DNA of 13,874 bases, taken from the NCBI GenBank assembly GCA_947478535.1, contig CANJXD010000106.1, positions 1 to 13,874 of the forward strand. The letters are read 5' to 3'. Source of the stretch: Acetobacteraceae bacterium (lineage in GTDB: Bacteria > Pseudomonadota > Alphaproteobacteria > Acetobacterales > Acetobacteraceae). The first letter of the stretch is position 1. The number at the start of each line of letters is the position of its first letter. The notes below the pieces were generated by a model that worked only from the letters and a program-made list of their open reading frames with translations, had not been told where the DNA came from and ran no database searches. The position numbers and the translations under genes were made by a program. Positions 5,278 to 13,874 of this stretch are shown in pieces.

Positions 5278-6390
5278 GTGACCCGCATGCTGATGATCCG
5301 TCGTCGCGCCTGGCTGGCGGCGCTGCTGTTCACGCTCTGCGCCGCCATCCCGGCGTGGGCGCAGGAGCGGGTGGTGAATGTCTTCAACTGGAACGACTAC
5401 ATCGACCCCTACATGGTCCAGCGCTTCACGCGGGAAACCGGGATCCGCGTGCGCTACGACATCTACGACAGTCTGGAGACGCTGGAGGGCCGGCTTTCCG
5501 CCGGCAGGTCCGGCTACGACATCGTCGTGCCGACCAGCGAGCCCACCTTCTCCCGCCTCGCCCGCGCGGGTGCCTTCCGGCCGCTGGACCGGGGCTTGGC
5601 GCCGAACCTCGCCAATCTCGATGCCGCCCTGCAGCGGGAAGTCGCCAGCGCCGACCCCGGCAACCGCTTTGGCGCGCTGTATCTGTGGGGGACCATCGGC
5701 CTCGGCATCAATGCCGATCGCATCCGCGCGCTGGCACCCGATGCGCCGATGGACAGCCTGCGTCTGTTGATGGACCCCGCCCATGCGCGGCGGATCGCGC
5801 GCTGCGGCATCACGATGATGGACAGCGCCGCCGACGTGATCCCGATGATCCTTCGCTACCTCGGCAAGGACCCGAACAGCACCAGCCCCGATGATCTGCG
5901 GGAGGTGGAGCGCGCGCTGCTGGCCATCCGGCCCTTCATCCGCAATTTCTCCACCGGCGGCACGATCGATGCGCTGGCGGGTGGGCAGTCCTGCCTCGCC
6001 TTCGCCTATTCCGGCGATGTCATCCAGGCGGCCTCGCGGGCCGATGAAGCGAAGCGCGGCGTCGTGGTGCAGTATGTGGCGCCGCTGGAAGGCGCGCAGC
6101 TGTGGTTCGACCTGCTGGCGATTCCGGCCGATGCGCCGAACCCGGAGGCGGCGCACGCCTTCATCAACTTCCTCCTCCAGCCGGATGTGATGGCGGCGAT
6201 CACCACCCATGTCGGCTACCCCAACGGCATCGCCGCCAGCCGCGCGCTGGTCGCCGCAGAGATCGCCGGCAATCCGAGCATTTTCCCGACCGATGGTCTG
6301 CGCGCCCGCTTCTTCACCATCGGCCCCGTCGCGCAGGCGGCGGAACGGGCGCGCAACCGCGTCTGGGCGCGATTCAAGGCGGGCCGTTGA
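5278..6390 (+). CDS. potF: Putrescine/polyamine ABC transporter substrate-binding protein
   Basis: A 370-residue periplasmic binding protein that captures putrescine or related polyamines and delivers them to the PotGHI complex encoded downstream. Seen: a Sec signal peptide (RRR at 8-10, hydrophobic 11-24, cleavage after AWA, about 28/29). The PotF/PotD hallmarks follow: FNWNDYIDP (36-44), TGIRVRYDIYDS, YDIVVPT, and YLGKDPNST near 197-205. By eye alignment to E. coli PotF, the ligand-contacting Asp247 and Asp278 are kept at the same numbers. Trp244 is Tyr, Phe276 is Trp, and the position of Glu185 appears to be Ala. Known: those residues line the PotF diamine pocket. Inferred: a polyamine ligand is likely, but exact preference may differ. 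The start is GTG with GGAG 8 nt upstream. It is the first gene of a four-gene operon; the ATPase gene follows 14 bp later. Confidence 0.95.
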   Translation: MTRMLMIRRRAWLAALLFTLCAAIPAWAQERVVNVFNWNDYIDPYMVQRFTRETGIRVRYDIYDSLETLEGRLSAGRSGYDIVVPTSEPTFSRLARAGAFRPLDRGLAPNLANLDAALQREVASADPGNRFGALYLWGTIGLGINADRIRALAPDAPMDSLRLLMDPAHARRIARCGITMMDSAADVIPMILRYLGKDPNSTSPDDLREVERALLAIRPFIRNFSTGGTIDALAGGQSCLAFAYSGDVIQAASRADEAKRGVVVQYVAPLEGAQLWFDLLAIPADAPNPEAAHAFINFLLQPDVMAAITTHVGYPNGIAASRALVAAEIAGNPSIFPTDGLRARFFTIGPVAQAAERARNRVWARFKAGR

Positions 6391-6404
6391 CGAGCAGGCT
6401 GGTG

Positions 6405-7493
6405 ATGGATGGGGGCGATCCCACGCCATTGCTGCGGATCGAGGGGCTTTCCCGCCGGTTCGGCAGTTTTGTGGCGCTGGATGGGGTGGATCTGGCGATC
6501 GGACGGGGCGAGTTCTTCGCGCTGCTCGGCGCTTCCGGGTCTGGCAAATCGACGCTGCTGCGCTGCCTTGCTGGGTTGGACCGGCCCGATGGTGGACGCA
6601 TCGTGTTGGATGGCCAGGATATCGGCGCCGTGCCGGCCCATGCGCGGCCGGTCAACATGATGTTCCAGTCCTATGCGCTGTTTCCGCACATGACGGTGGC
6701 GCAGAACATCGGCTTCGGACTGCGCCAGGAGGGCGCACCGGCCGCGCGCATCCACGACCGTGTGGCGGAAATGCTGGCCCTGGTGCGGCTGGAGGGCTTC
6801 GGCGCGCGTCGGCCGCAGGCGCTGTCCGGCGGCCAGCGCGCCCGCGTGGCGCTTGCCCGCGCCTTGGCGAAGGCGCCGAAGCTGCTGCTGCTGGACGAAC
6901 CGCTCTCGGCGCTGGACCGCAACCTGCGCCAGGCGATGCAGTTCGAACTCGTCAACATCCAGAAGCGCAGCGGCACAACCTTCATCATCGTGACGCATGA
7001 CCAGGAGGAAGCGCTGACGATGGCGACGCGCCTGGCGGTGATGGATCGCGGTGCCATCGTGCAGGTCGGCACGCCGGATGAGGTGTATGAACACCCCAAT
7101 AGTCGCCTGAGCGCGGAATTCCTTGGCGGCGCCAATATCCTTCCGGGTCACCTCGATGCGGCGGGGCGGCACATGGCGAACCCCGATGCACCGGTCGGCA
7201 TCGTGGCGGAGGATTGGCGCGGCGCGACGCCCGATGCGCCATTGCAGGTCGCGGTGCGGCCGGAACGGATGCGGGTCCTTCCCCTGGGGGATGCCGCGCC
7301 GGCGGAGAACACGCTGGTCGGGACGGTCCGCGAGATCGCCTATGCGGGGGACCGCTTCACGATCCATGTCGCCCTGCCCAGTGGCGCGGTGCTGCGCGTC
7401 GTTGTGCCCCCCGCTGAATGGCGGTCCTTCGAACGCGGCGCGCCGGTCACGGTTGCCTGGGATGGGCGTGCCACCCTGGTCCTGGCGCGATGA
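6405..7493 (+). CDS. potG: Polyamine ABC transporter ATP-binding protein
   Basis: A 362-residue ATPase that powers the polyamine importer from the cytoplasmic side. Seen: Walker A GASGSGKST (42-50), a Q-loop FQSYALFPHMTV, signature LSGGQ (140-144), Walker B LLLLDEP with Asp164 and Glu165, the D-loop SALD, and the switch His198 (VTHDQEEAL). A C-terminal TOBE-type regulatory domain covers about 275-362. Length and architecture match PotA/PotG; I use potG because separate potF, potH and potI genes surround it. The ATG at 6405 is preceded by GAGCAGG with a 6-nt gap. GTG at 6402, or TTG at 6387 overlapping the stop of the binding-protein gene, are possible alternatives. Its stop overlaps the ATG of the next gene (ATGA), which suggests translational coupling. 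All catalytic motifs are intact. Confidence 0.95.
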   Translation: MDGGDPTPLLRIEGLSRRFGSFVALDGVDLAIGRGEFFALLGASGSGKSTLLRCLAGLDRPDGGRIVLDGQDIGAVPAHARPVNMMFQSYALFPHMTVAQNIGFGLRQEGAPAARIHDRVAEMLALVRLEGFGARRPQALSGGQRARVALARALAKAPKLLLLDEPLSALDRNLRQAMQFELVNIQKRSGTTFIIVTHDQEEALTMATRLAVMDRGAIVQVGTPDEVYEHPNSRLSAEFLGGANILPGHLDAAGRHMANPDAPVGIVAEDWRGATPDAPLQVAVRPERMRVLPLGDAAPAENTLVGTVREIAYAGDRFTIHVALPSGAVLRVVVPPAEWRSFERGAPVTVAWDGRATLVLAR

Positions 7494-8365
7494 CGGCGCG
7501 GCGCGTGGCGCTGTTGGTGCCGGTCTGGGCGTGGATGGGCGCCTTCTTCCTGCTGCCCTTCGCCATCATCCTCTGGATTGCCTTCGGCGAGGCGGCGGAG
7601 ACGATGCCGCCCTATCTGCCGCCGATCATCCGCTCGCCCGAGGGCGACCTGGTCCTCGCGCCGAACTTCGCCAGTTTCGCCCTGATCTTCGAGGACGCCT
7701 TCTATATCGAGGCGGCGTGGCGAAGCCTGCGCGTGGCGGCCTTGACTGTCTGCTTCTGCCTTGCCCTCGGCTACCCCATGGCGCTCGCCATCGCGCGCGC
7801 GCCGGAGGGCTGGCGGGCGGGGCTGCTGGCGCTGGTGATCCTGCCGTTCTGGACCTCGTTCCTGCTGCGCATCACGGCCTGGATCGGCATCCTGCAGGAC
7901 CAGGGCTGGATCAACGCCTGGGCGCTGCGGCTCGGCGTGATCGAGGAGCCCTGGCGCCTGCTCTACACGGATGCGGCGATGCTGGTGGGCATGGTCTATT
8001 GCTACCTGCCCTTCATGATCCTGCCGCTCTACGCCACGCTCGGCCGGCTTGACCCGTTGCTGCGCGAAGCCGCGGCCGATCTCGGCGCGCGGCCCTGGCA
8101 GGTGTTCCTGCGCGTTACGCTGCCGCTGTCCTTGCCCGGGATCGTCGCGGGATCGCTGCTGGTGTTCATCCCGGCGGCGGGGGAGTTCGTCATCCCCGAG
8201 TTGCTTGGTGGGCCGGAAGCGCAACTGCTTGGCCGCGTGGTCTGGACGGAGTTCTTCCAGAACCGGGACTGGCCCCTGGCCTCGGCGCTTTCGGTGCTGC
8301 TGCTGGCGGCGCTGGTGCTGCCCATCATCCTGTTCCAGCGCCGGCGCGCGGTGGAGGAGGCGTGA
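7490..8365 (+). CDS. potH: Polyamine ABC transporter permease (PotB/PotH type)
   Basis: A 291-residue inner-membrane permease, one half of the translocation channel. Seen: a first membrane segment at about 6-31, a periplasmic loop rich in Pro and acidic residues (33-75), and further hydrophobic segments at about 80-102, 110-133 and later, six in total by eye. The EAA loop that docks the ATPase reads REAAADLG...VTLPLSLPG (about 192-218). Length and loop fit PotB/PotH. The ATG at 7490 overlaps the ATPase stop (ATGA). It ends at the start of the next permease (TGATG), a tight operon arrangement. Nothing looks truncated. Confidence 0.94.
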   Translation: MTARRVALLVPVWAWMGAFFLLPFAIILWIAFGEAAETMPPYLPPIIRSPEGDLVLAPNFASFALIFEDAFYIEAAWRSLRVAALTVCFCLALGYPMALAIARAPEGWRAGLLALVILPFWTSFLLRITAWIGILQDQGWINAWALRLGVIEEPWRLLYTDAAMLVGMVYCYLPFMILPLYATLGRLDPLLREAAADLGARPWQVFLRVTLPLSLPGIVAGSLLVFIPAAGEFVIPELLGGPEAQLLGRVVWTEFFQNRDWPLASALSVLLLAALVLPIILFQRRRAVEEA

Positions 8366-9162
8366 TGCCCCGCCAAGCGCGCGGCCGCTGGCGCCTGGTC
8401 GTGCCGCTCGGCCTTGGCTTCGGCTTTCTCTATCTGCCGATCCTGCTGATGGTGCTGTTTTCCTTCAATGACAGCCGGATGGTGACGGAATTCACCGGCT
8501 TTTCCTTCCGCTGGTATGCCGCGCTGTGGCGGAACGAGGCGCTGATGGAGGCCTTCGGCCTGTCGCTGCGGATCGCCGCGATCTCCGCGAGCATGGCGAC
8601 CCTGCTGGGCACCGCCGCCGGCTTCGCCCTGGCGCGATTCGGCCGATTCCGCGGGCGGGCGGCCTTCGCCGGGGTGATGGCGGCGCCACTGGTGATGCCG
8701 GAAGTGATCACGGGCATTTCGCTGCTGCTGCTGTTCGTCGCCCTCGAACAGGTCTTCGGCTTTCCCGCCGGGCGGGGCGCGGACACGGTCGCGATCGCGC
8801 ATGCGACGGTGGGCGCCGCCTATGTCGCCGTCGTCGTGCAGTCGCGCCTCGCGGATTTCGACCGCACGTTGGAAGACGCGGCGATGGACCTTGGGGCCCG
8901 GCCCTGGGGGGTGTTCCGGCAGGTCACGCTGCCATTGATCGCACCGGGTATCGCGGCGGGGTGGCTGCTGGCCTTCACGCTCTCGCTCGATGACCTCGTC
9001 ATCGCCTCCTTCACCTCAGGCCCTGGCGGCACGACCCTGCCGATGGTGATCTTCTCTGCCGTCAGGCTCGGGCTGACGCCGGAGCTGTACGCGCTCGCCA
9101 GCCTGTTCCTCGCGGTGGCGACGCTCGGCCTCGGGCTCGCCCTACGGTTTTCTCGCCGGTAG
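8365..9162 (+). CDS. potI: Polyamine ABC transporter permease (PotC/PotI type)
   Basis: A 265-residue inner-membrane permease, the partner of the preceding one. Seen: an N-terminal membrane segment (about 12-33) ending in LFSFNDS, a typical PotC/PotI sequence, and GFSFRWYAAL. Several more hydrophobic segments follow, with an EAA-type loop LEDAAMDLGARPW...TLPLIAPG (about 169-195). The conserved stretch SLDDLVIASFTSGPGGTTLPM near 209-229 is characteristic of the family. The start is ATG at 8365 (GTG at 8362 is the other option), with a strong GGAGGAGG just upstream inside the previous gene. It is the last gene of the pot operon; a hairpin follows at once. Confidence 0.94.
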   Translation: MPRQARGRWRLVVPLGLGFGFLYLPILLMVLFSFNDSRMVTEFTGFSFRWYAALWRNEALMEAFGLSLRIAAISASMATLLGTAAGFALARFGRFRGRAAFAGVMAAPLVMPEVITGISLLLLFVALEQVFGFPAGRGADTVAIAHATVGAAYVAVVVQSRLADFDRTLEDAAMDLGARPWGVFRQVTLPLIAPGIAAGWLLAFTLSLDDLVIASFTSGPGGTTLPMVIFSAVRLGLTPELYALASLFLAVATLGLGLALRFSRR

Positions 9163-9167
9163 CGCCT

Positions 9168-9189
9168 GCCCTGATTTTTCCATCAGGGC
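9168..9189 (+). terminator. Hairpin after the pot operon, possible weak terminator
   Basis: GCCCTGAT (9168-9175) and ATCAGGGC (9182-9189) form a perfect 8-bp stem with a 6-nt loop (TTTTCC), starting 6 bp after the permease stop. Position and strength fit an operon end. There is no T-run after the stem, so efficient intrinsic termination is uncertain and read-through into the lipoprotein gene is possible. Confidence 0.5.
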
Positions 9190-9205
9190 GTGGCATTGTG
9201 CCCGC

Positions 9206-9574
9206 ATGCGCCGCTCCATCGCCTCCGGTCTTGTTGTTCTTCTCCTCCTCCTCGCGGGTTGTGCGGAGCGCTGGTCCCGCCCTGGCGCGACGGAGGCGGA
9301 GGCCGATGCCACCAACACCGCCTGCACCTCTGAGGCCGATGTCGCGGTGCCGCCCCAAATGGTGTGGCAGATTGTCGAGGGCGGCCGGATGGAGCGGGAC
9401 CGCCAATGCTGGCGCGATGGCGGGACGGAGCGCTGCCGCACGGTGGAGCGGTATATTCCCCCCCGCTTCGGCTGGGTGGACATGGCCCGCGGCCAGCGGG
9501 ATGGCTGGCGGCGCAACTGCATGGCGGAGAAGGGCTTCACCTTCCAGGGCTACCGCCCGCTGCGGCTGGATTAG
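9206..9574 (+). CDS. Small secreted lipoprotein of unknown function
   Basis: A 122-residue protein with a clear lipoprotein signal: basic MRRS, a leucine-rich core, and lipobox LAGC with the lipidated Cys19. The mature part (about 104 residues) has four further cysteines at 40, 68, 77 and 105, which could form two disulphides in the periplasm. It also has many Trp and Arg residues and ends in a region reading RNCMAEKGF, a pattern seen in small alphaproteobacterial lipoproteins. I know no function for it. There is no clear Shine-Dalgarno sequence before the ATG at 9206; the start is chosen because it gives the intact signal. It stands alone between the pot hairpin and the first aminotransferase, 44 bp after the permease stop. 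Confidence 0.8.
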   Translation: MRRSIASGLVVLLLLLAGCAERWSRPGATEAEADATNTACTSEADVAVPPQMVWQIVEGGRMERDRQCWRDGGTERCRTVERYIPPRFGWVDMARGQRDGWRRNCMAEKGFTFQGYRPLRLD

Positions 9575-10891
<1,317 letters not shown>

Positions 10892-10892
10892 C

Positions 10893-11330
10893 GTGACCGC
10901 CGATCTCCGCTTCCGTCCCGTGACGGAGGCGGATTTCGAGGCGGTGCTGGACCTTTCGGTCCGGACGATGCGCGAGCATCTGGAACGCATCGGCCGCTTC
11001 GACCCCGCCCGCCGCCGCGCCCGGATGCGCGCGCATTTCGAGGCCGGCGGCCTGCTGGCCATCGAGCGCGATGGCGCGCTGGTCGCCTCCGCCGGGGTCG
11101 ATGAGGCAGGCGACACCCTCGAACTCCACAGCCTTTATATCGAGCCTGCCCTGCAGGGGCTGGGGCTTGGCGCTGCGATCGTCGCCGCGCTGCGCGCCCG
11201 TCACCCCGGCCGGGCCTGGCGGATCGAGGTGTTGAAGGACAGCCCCGCGCGCCGCTTCTGGGAACGCCATGGCTTCGCCGTGACCGGGGAAGGCCCCTTC
11301 GACTGGCTGATGGAGCGCCCAGCGGATTGA
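10893..11330 (+). CDS. GNAT family N-acetyltransferase
   Basis: A 145-residue acetyltransferase of the GNAT fold that would transfer acetyl from acetyl-CoA to an amine. Seen: an N-terminal FRPVTEADFEAV start typical of GNATs, and the acetyl-CoA pyrophosphate-binding loop QGLGLG (88-93) after LHSLYIEPAL. Near the C-terminus is the RFWERHGFAV motif (about 123-132). Single-domain length is normal for the family. The GTG start at 10893 lies 1 bp after the aminotransferase stop without its own strong binding site, so translation is probably coupled. Substrate unknown. It has no obvious close similarity to the second acetyltransferase downstream beyond the shared fold motifs. Confidence 0.85.
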   Translation: MTADLRFRPVTEADFEAVLDLSVRTMREHLERIGRFDPARRRARMRAHFEAGGLLAIERDGALVASAGVDEAGDTLELHSLYIEPALQGLGLGAAIVAALRARHPGRAWRIEVLKDSPARRFWERHGFAVTGEGPFDWLMERPAD

Positions 11331-11384
11331 GCGGCGGCGCGTGCGGGACTAGGTTGCCCGCCTACGCCAGGAGAACACCGGACC

Positions 11385-12587
11385 ATGCCCGCCCTTGCCA
11401 GCCGCCTGAATGACATCGCGCTTTCGGCGTCCGCCGTGATGACAGCGAAGGCGCGCGAATTGTCCGCCAAGGGCATCAAGGTCATCAGCCTGGCGATCGG
11501 CGAGCCGGACTTCGAGACACCCCTCCACGCCATCGAGGCCGCGCACAAGGCGGCGCTGGCCGGCGATACGAAGTACCCGCCGCAGGAAGGCACCAAGGCG
11601 CTGCGGGAAGCCGTGCAGCGCAAGTTCAAGCGCGACAACAACCTGGATTACGCGCTGGACGAGATCATGATCTCGAATGGTGGCAAGCAGGTCATCATGA
11701 ACGCGCTGCTGGGCACCTGCGACCCGGGGGATGAGGTGCTGATCCCCGCGCCCTATTGGATCTCCTACGCCGATATGGCGAAGCTTGCGACGGCAACGCC
11801 CGTGTTGGTCAACTGCCCGCAGAACAACGGCTTCAAGCTGCGGCCGGAGGATCTGGACGCGGCGATCACGCCGAAGACGAAGTGGCTGTTCCTGAACTTC
11901 CCCAACAACCCGACCGGCGCGGCCTGTTCGCGCGCGGAGATGCAGGCGCTGGCGGCGGTGATGCTGAAGCACCCGCATGTCTGGATCCTGACGGACGACA
12001 TGTATGAGCACCTAGTCTATGACGGTTTCGAATTCTGCACGATCGCGGAAGTCGAGCCCCGCCTGAAGGACCGCGTGCTGACGGTCAACGGTGTCTCCAA
12101 GACCTATGCGATGACGGGCTGGCGCGTCGGCTTCTGCGGTGGCCCGAAGCCACTGATCGCGGCGATGGTGAACATGCAGAGCCAGCTCACCAGCGGCATC
12201 AGCACGGTGGGCCAGGCGGCGGCGATCGCGGCGCTGGATGGCCCGCAGGATTTCGTCAAGGAACGGGCCGAGCTCTACAAGCAGCGCCGCGACCTGGTCG
12301 TGGACATGCTGAACGCGGCCCCTGGCATCAGCTGCCACAAGCCGGAAGGTGCCTTCTACGTCTTCCCGAACGTCGCCGGCTGCTTCGGCAAGACCAGCAA
12401 GGGTGGGCGGAAGATCGACAGCGACACGGATTTCGCCCTGGCGCTGATCGAGGAACAGCATGTCGCGCTGGTGCAGGGCGCGGCCTATGGCATGAGCCCC
12501 TATGTCCGCATTTCCTACGCCACGGACACGGACAGCCTGCGCGAAGCCTGCCGCCGCATCCAGGAGTTCTGCAAAGGCATGTCGTGA
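11385..12587 (+). CDS. PLP-dependent class I/II aminotransferase (aspartate aminotransferase-like), copy 2
   Basis: A 400-residue paralogue of the aminotransferase at 9689, with more than half of positions identical by eye. Seen: GEPDFETP, GGKQVIMNALL, Asn175 in NPTG, Asp204/Tyr207 in TDDMY, Lys239 in SKTYAMTGWRVGF and Arg375 in RISYATD. Every catalytic residue keeps the same number as in copy 1. Differences lie in regions such as APYWISY versus GPCWVSY and TSGIST versus TSGTSS, and could reflect different substrates. The ATG at 11385 has AGGAGA 10 nt upstream. The 54-bp gap before it carries a 5-bp hairpin (11343-11361) and no clear promoter. Its stop overlaps the GTG of the double acetyltransferase gene. 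Confidence 0.93.
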   Translation: MPALASRLNDIALSASAVMTAKARELSAKGIKVISLAIGEPDFETPLHAIEAAHKAALAGDTKYPPQEGTKALREAVQRKFKRDNNLDYALDEIMISNGGKQVIMNALLGTCDPGDEVLIPAPYWISYADMAKLATATPVLVNCPQNNGFKLRPEDLDAAITPKTKWLFLNFPNNPTGAACSRAEMQALAAVMLKHPHVWILTDDMYEHLVYDGFEFCTIAEVEPRLKDRVLTVNGVSKTYAMTGWRVGFCGGPKPLIAAMVNMQSQLTSGISTVGQAAAIAALDGPQDFVKERAELYKQRRDLVVDMLNAAPGISCHKPEGAFYVFPNVAGCFGKTSKGGRKIDSDTDFALALIEEQHVALVQGAAYGMSPYVRISYATDTDSLREACRRIQEFCKGMS

Positions 12588-13597
12588 CGGGCCGGTCGTC
12601 GGGGGGGCTTCTGCGCCCTGGGCGCGATGAGGATGCCGCTGGCTTCATCGCGCTGATCGGCGCCTGCTGGGCTGAATTCCCCAACTGCATCCTGGATGTG
12701 GATGGAGAAGTGCCGGAACTGCGCGCGCTGGCCACCTATTTCGGCAGGGCCGGCGGCGCGCTCTGGGTGGCGGAGGAGGCGGGCCGCGTCATCGGCATGG
12801 CAGCGACGCGGCCGATGAACCAGGACGGCGCCTGGGAGATCTGCAAGGTCTATGTGGCCGCCTCGGCGCGCGGCACCGGCCTCGCGCATGACTTGATGGC
12901 GGCCGCCGAGGGCCATGCCCGCGCGGCCGGCGCGTATCGCCTTGTGCTCTGGACGGATACGCGCTTCGAGGCAGCGCACCGCTTCTACGAAAAGCGTGGC
13001 TTCGTGCGGCAGGGCTCGATCCGCATCCTCGATGACATCTCGAACAGCCTCGAATTCCGCTACACCAAGCCGTTGCGCGGGCTGATGGTGGAGGCCCTCG
13101 ACGCTGCCGCGGCGGCGAGCGCGGAACGCGGCCTTGCCTCGTTGCTGATCGATTGCGTCGCGGCGGGGGCGAGCGTGTCCTACCTGCCACCGCTCGCGCC
13201 AAGCGTGGCGCGGGATTTCTGGAAGCGCGTGTCGTCCGATGTGGCGCTCGCCAAGCGGGTGCTGCTGGTGGCCTGGCTGGATGGCGTGCTGGTCGGCACG
13301 GTGCAACTGGTGCTCGACATGCCGCCGAACCAGCCGCACCGCGCGGAGGTCGTGAAGCTGCTGGTCTCCCCCGCCCATCGCCGGCAGGGCGTGGCGCGGG
13401 CGCTGATGCGGCGGGTGGAACAGACGGCCCGCGGCATCGGCCGGCGGCTGCTGGTGCTGGATACGCGGAAGGGCGACGCGGCGGAGGCGCTGTACCGCGA
13501 TACCGGCTGGACCAAGGCTGGCGTGATCCCTGGCTATGCGCTGAATGCGGACCTCACGCCCTGCGATACCGTGTTCTTCTGGAAGGCCGTTGCATGA
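12584..13597 (+). CDS. Two-domain GNAT N-acetyltransferase
   Basis: A 337-residue protein with two complete GNAT domains in tandem. Seen: domain 1 (about 9-158) with acetyl-CoA loop RGTGLA (96-101) and RFYEKRGFV (133-141). Domain 2 (about 163-337) has VVKLLVSPAHRRQGVA (256-271), LYRDTGW (303-309) and a CDTVFFWK end. Both loops look intact, so both domains may bind acetyl-CoA. Known: tandem GNATs occur in antibiotic-modifying and peptide- or cofactor-modifying enzymes; the substrate here is not recognisable. The GTG start at 12584 overlaps the aminotransferase stop (GTGA), and its stop overlaps the next start (ATGA). It is therefore probably co-translated with both neighbours. Domain 2 resembles stand-alone acetyltransferases, so a gene fusion is likely. 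Confidence 0.88.
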   Translation: MTGRSSGGLLRPGRDEDAAGFIALIGACWAEFPNCILDVDGEVPELRALATYFGRAGGALWVAEEAGRVIGMAATRPMNQDGAWEICKVYVAASARGTGLAHDLMAAAEGHARAAGAYRLVLWTDTRFEAAHRFYEKRGFVRQGSIRILDDISNSLEFRYTKPLRGLMVEALDAAAAASAERGLASLLIDCVAAGASVSYLPPLAPSVARDFWKRVSSDVALAKRVLLVAWLDGVLVGTVQLVLDMPPNQPHRAEVVKLLVSPAHRRQGVARALMRRVEQTARGIGRRLLVLDTRKGDAAEALYRDTGWTKAGVIPGYALNADLTPCDTVFFWKAVA

Positions 13598-13874
13598 TGG
13601 ATCCCGCCTGGTGCCGCATGATGGCGGCCTATAATGCCGAGATGAACCGGCGCATCTACGCCGCCGCAGACCGGCTGGACGATGAAGCGCGCCGGGCGCC
13701 GCGCGGGGCCTTCTTCGGGTCCATCCACGCGACGCTCAGCCACCTCATGTGGGGCGATGCCATCTGGATGTCCCGTTTCGCGGGCTGGGATGCGCCACAG
13801 GTCGGCATCCCCGGCAGCGTGGCCCTGCATGAGGAGTGGGAGACACTGAAGCCAGCCCGCGCCGAGGCCGATAG
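13594..13874 (+). CDS. DinB family protein (partial, cut by window end)
   Basis: The first 93 codons of a gene that runs off the right edge. Seen: an N-terminal helix with MMAAYNAEMNRR (9-20), then FFGSIHATLSHLMWGD with His45 and His50, then WMSRFAGW. This is the first half of the four-helix DinB/YfiT-like fold, and His50 is at the place of the first metal-binding histidine. The other metal ligands lie beyond the window. Known: DinB-like proteins are metal-dependent and include thiol-dependent transferases, but most have no defined role. The ATG at 13594 overlaps the stop of the acetyltransferase gene (ATGA), so the gene is part of the same transcription unit. Confidence 0.85.
   Translation, partial: MMDPAWCRMMAAYNAEMNRRIYAAADRLDDEARRAPRGAFFGSIHATLSHLMWGDAIWMSRFAGWDAPQVGIPGSVALHEEWETLKPARAEAD

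Noticed and set aside
5182..6429. Minus-strand open frame of 415 codons opposite potF
   Set aside because: It has no domain and an Arg/Gly/Ala-rich composition, and lies wholly opposite a clear PotF homologue.

Overview
The window is GC-rich (roughly two thirds G+C by eye) and reads as the chromosome of an alphaproteobacterium. The FNR-type regulator, the Pot operon, the 400-residue aminotransferases and the phage-type tail genes all resemble Acetobacteraceae/Rhodospirillales (Roseomonas-like) genomes. That placement is inference: there is no rRNA or tRNA gene to anchor it.

Layout. (1) 1-250: no supportable gene. (2) 251-994, minus: an FNR-type oxygen-sensing regulator with four cysteines placed for an iron-sulphur cluster. 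(3) 1100-4889, minus: four phage-type tail genes in one run. In transcription order these are a beta-rich structural protein, a 785-residue pectate-lyase-fold tailspike, an 89-residue unknown, and a 124-residue tail-fibre-like protein. No capsid, terminase, integrase or lysis gene accompanies them, so this is an orphan receptor-binding cassette. (4) 4890-5277: a divergent intergenic region with an AT-rich island, a plausible minus-strand promoter, inverted repeats and a strong hairpin. (5) 5278-9162, plus: a complete putrescine/spermidine ABC importer operon (binding protein, ATPase, two permeases) with overlapping or near-overlapping genes, followed by a hairpin. (6) 9206-9574: a small lipoprotein. 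(7) 9689-13874, plus: aminotransferase, GNAT acetyltransferase, second aminotransferase, double-domain GNAT acetyltransferase, and a DinB-family gene cut by the window end.

How the genes work together. The Pot genes form one ATP-driven polyamine uptake system. Each of the two aminotransferases, which are gap-free paralogues, is followed at once by an acetyltransferase gene, so the arrangement 'aminotransferase then GNAT' occurs twice; whether they share a pathway is unknown. The tail cassette appears to be transcribed on its own from the AT-rich island toward the FNR gene.

I did not find a clearly new defence or mobile system. The points most worth checking are the orphan tailspike cassette, the extra beta-module inserted in its beta-helix, the open frame that runs from the tailspike stop into the 89-residue gene, the repeat/promoter structure at 4955-5188, and the doubled aminotransferase-acetyltransferase arrangement.
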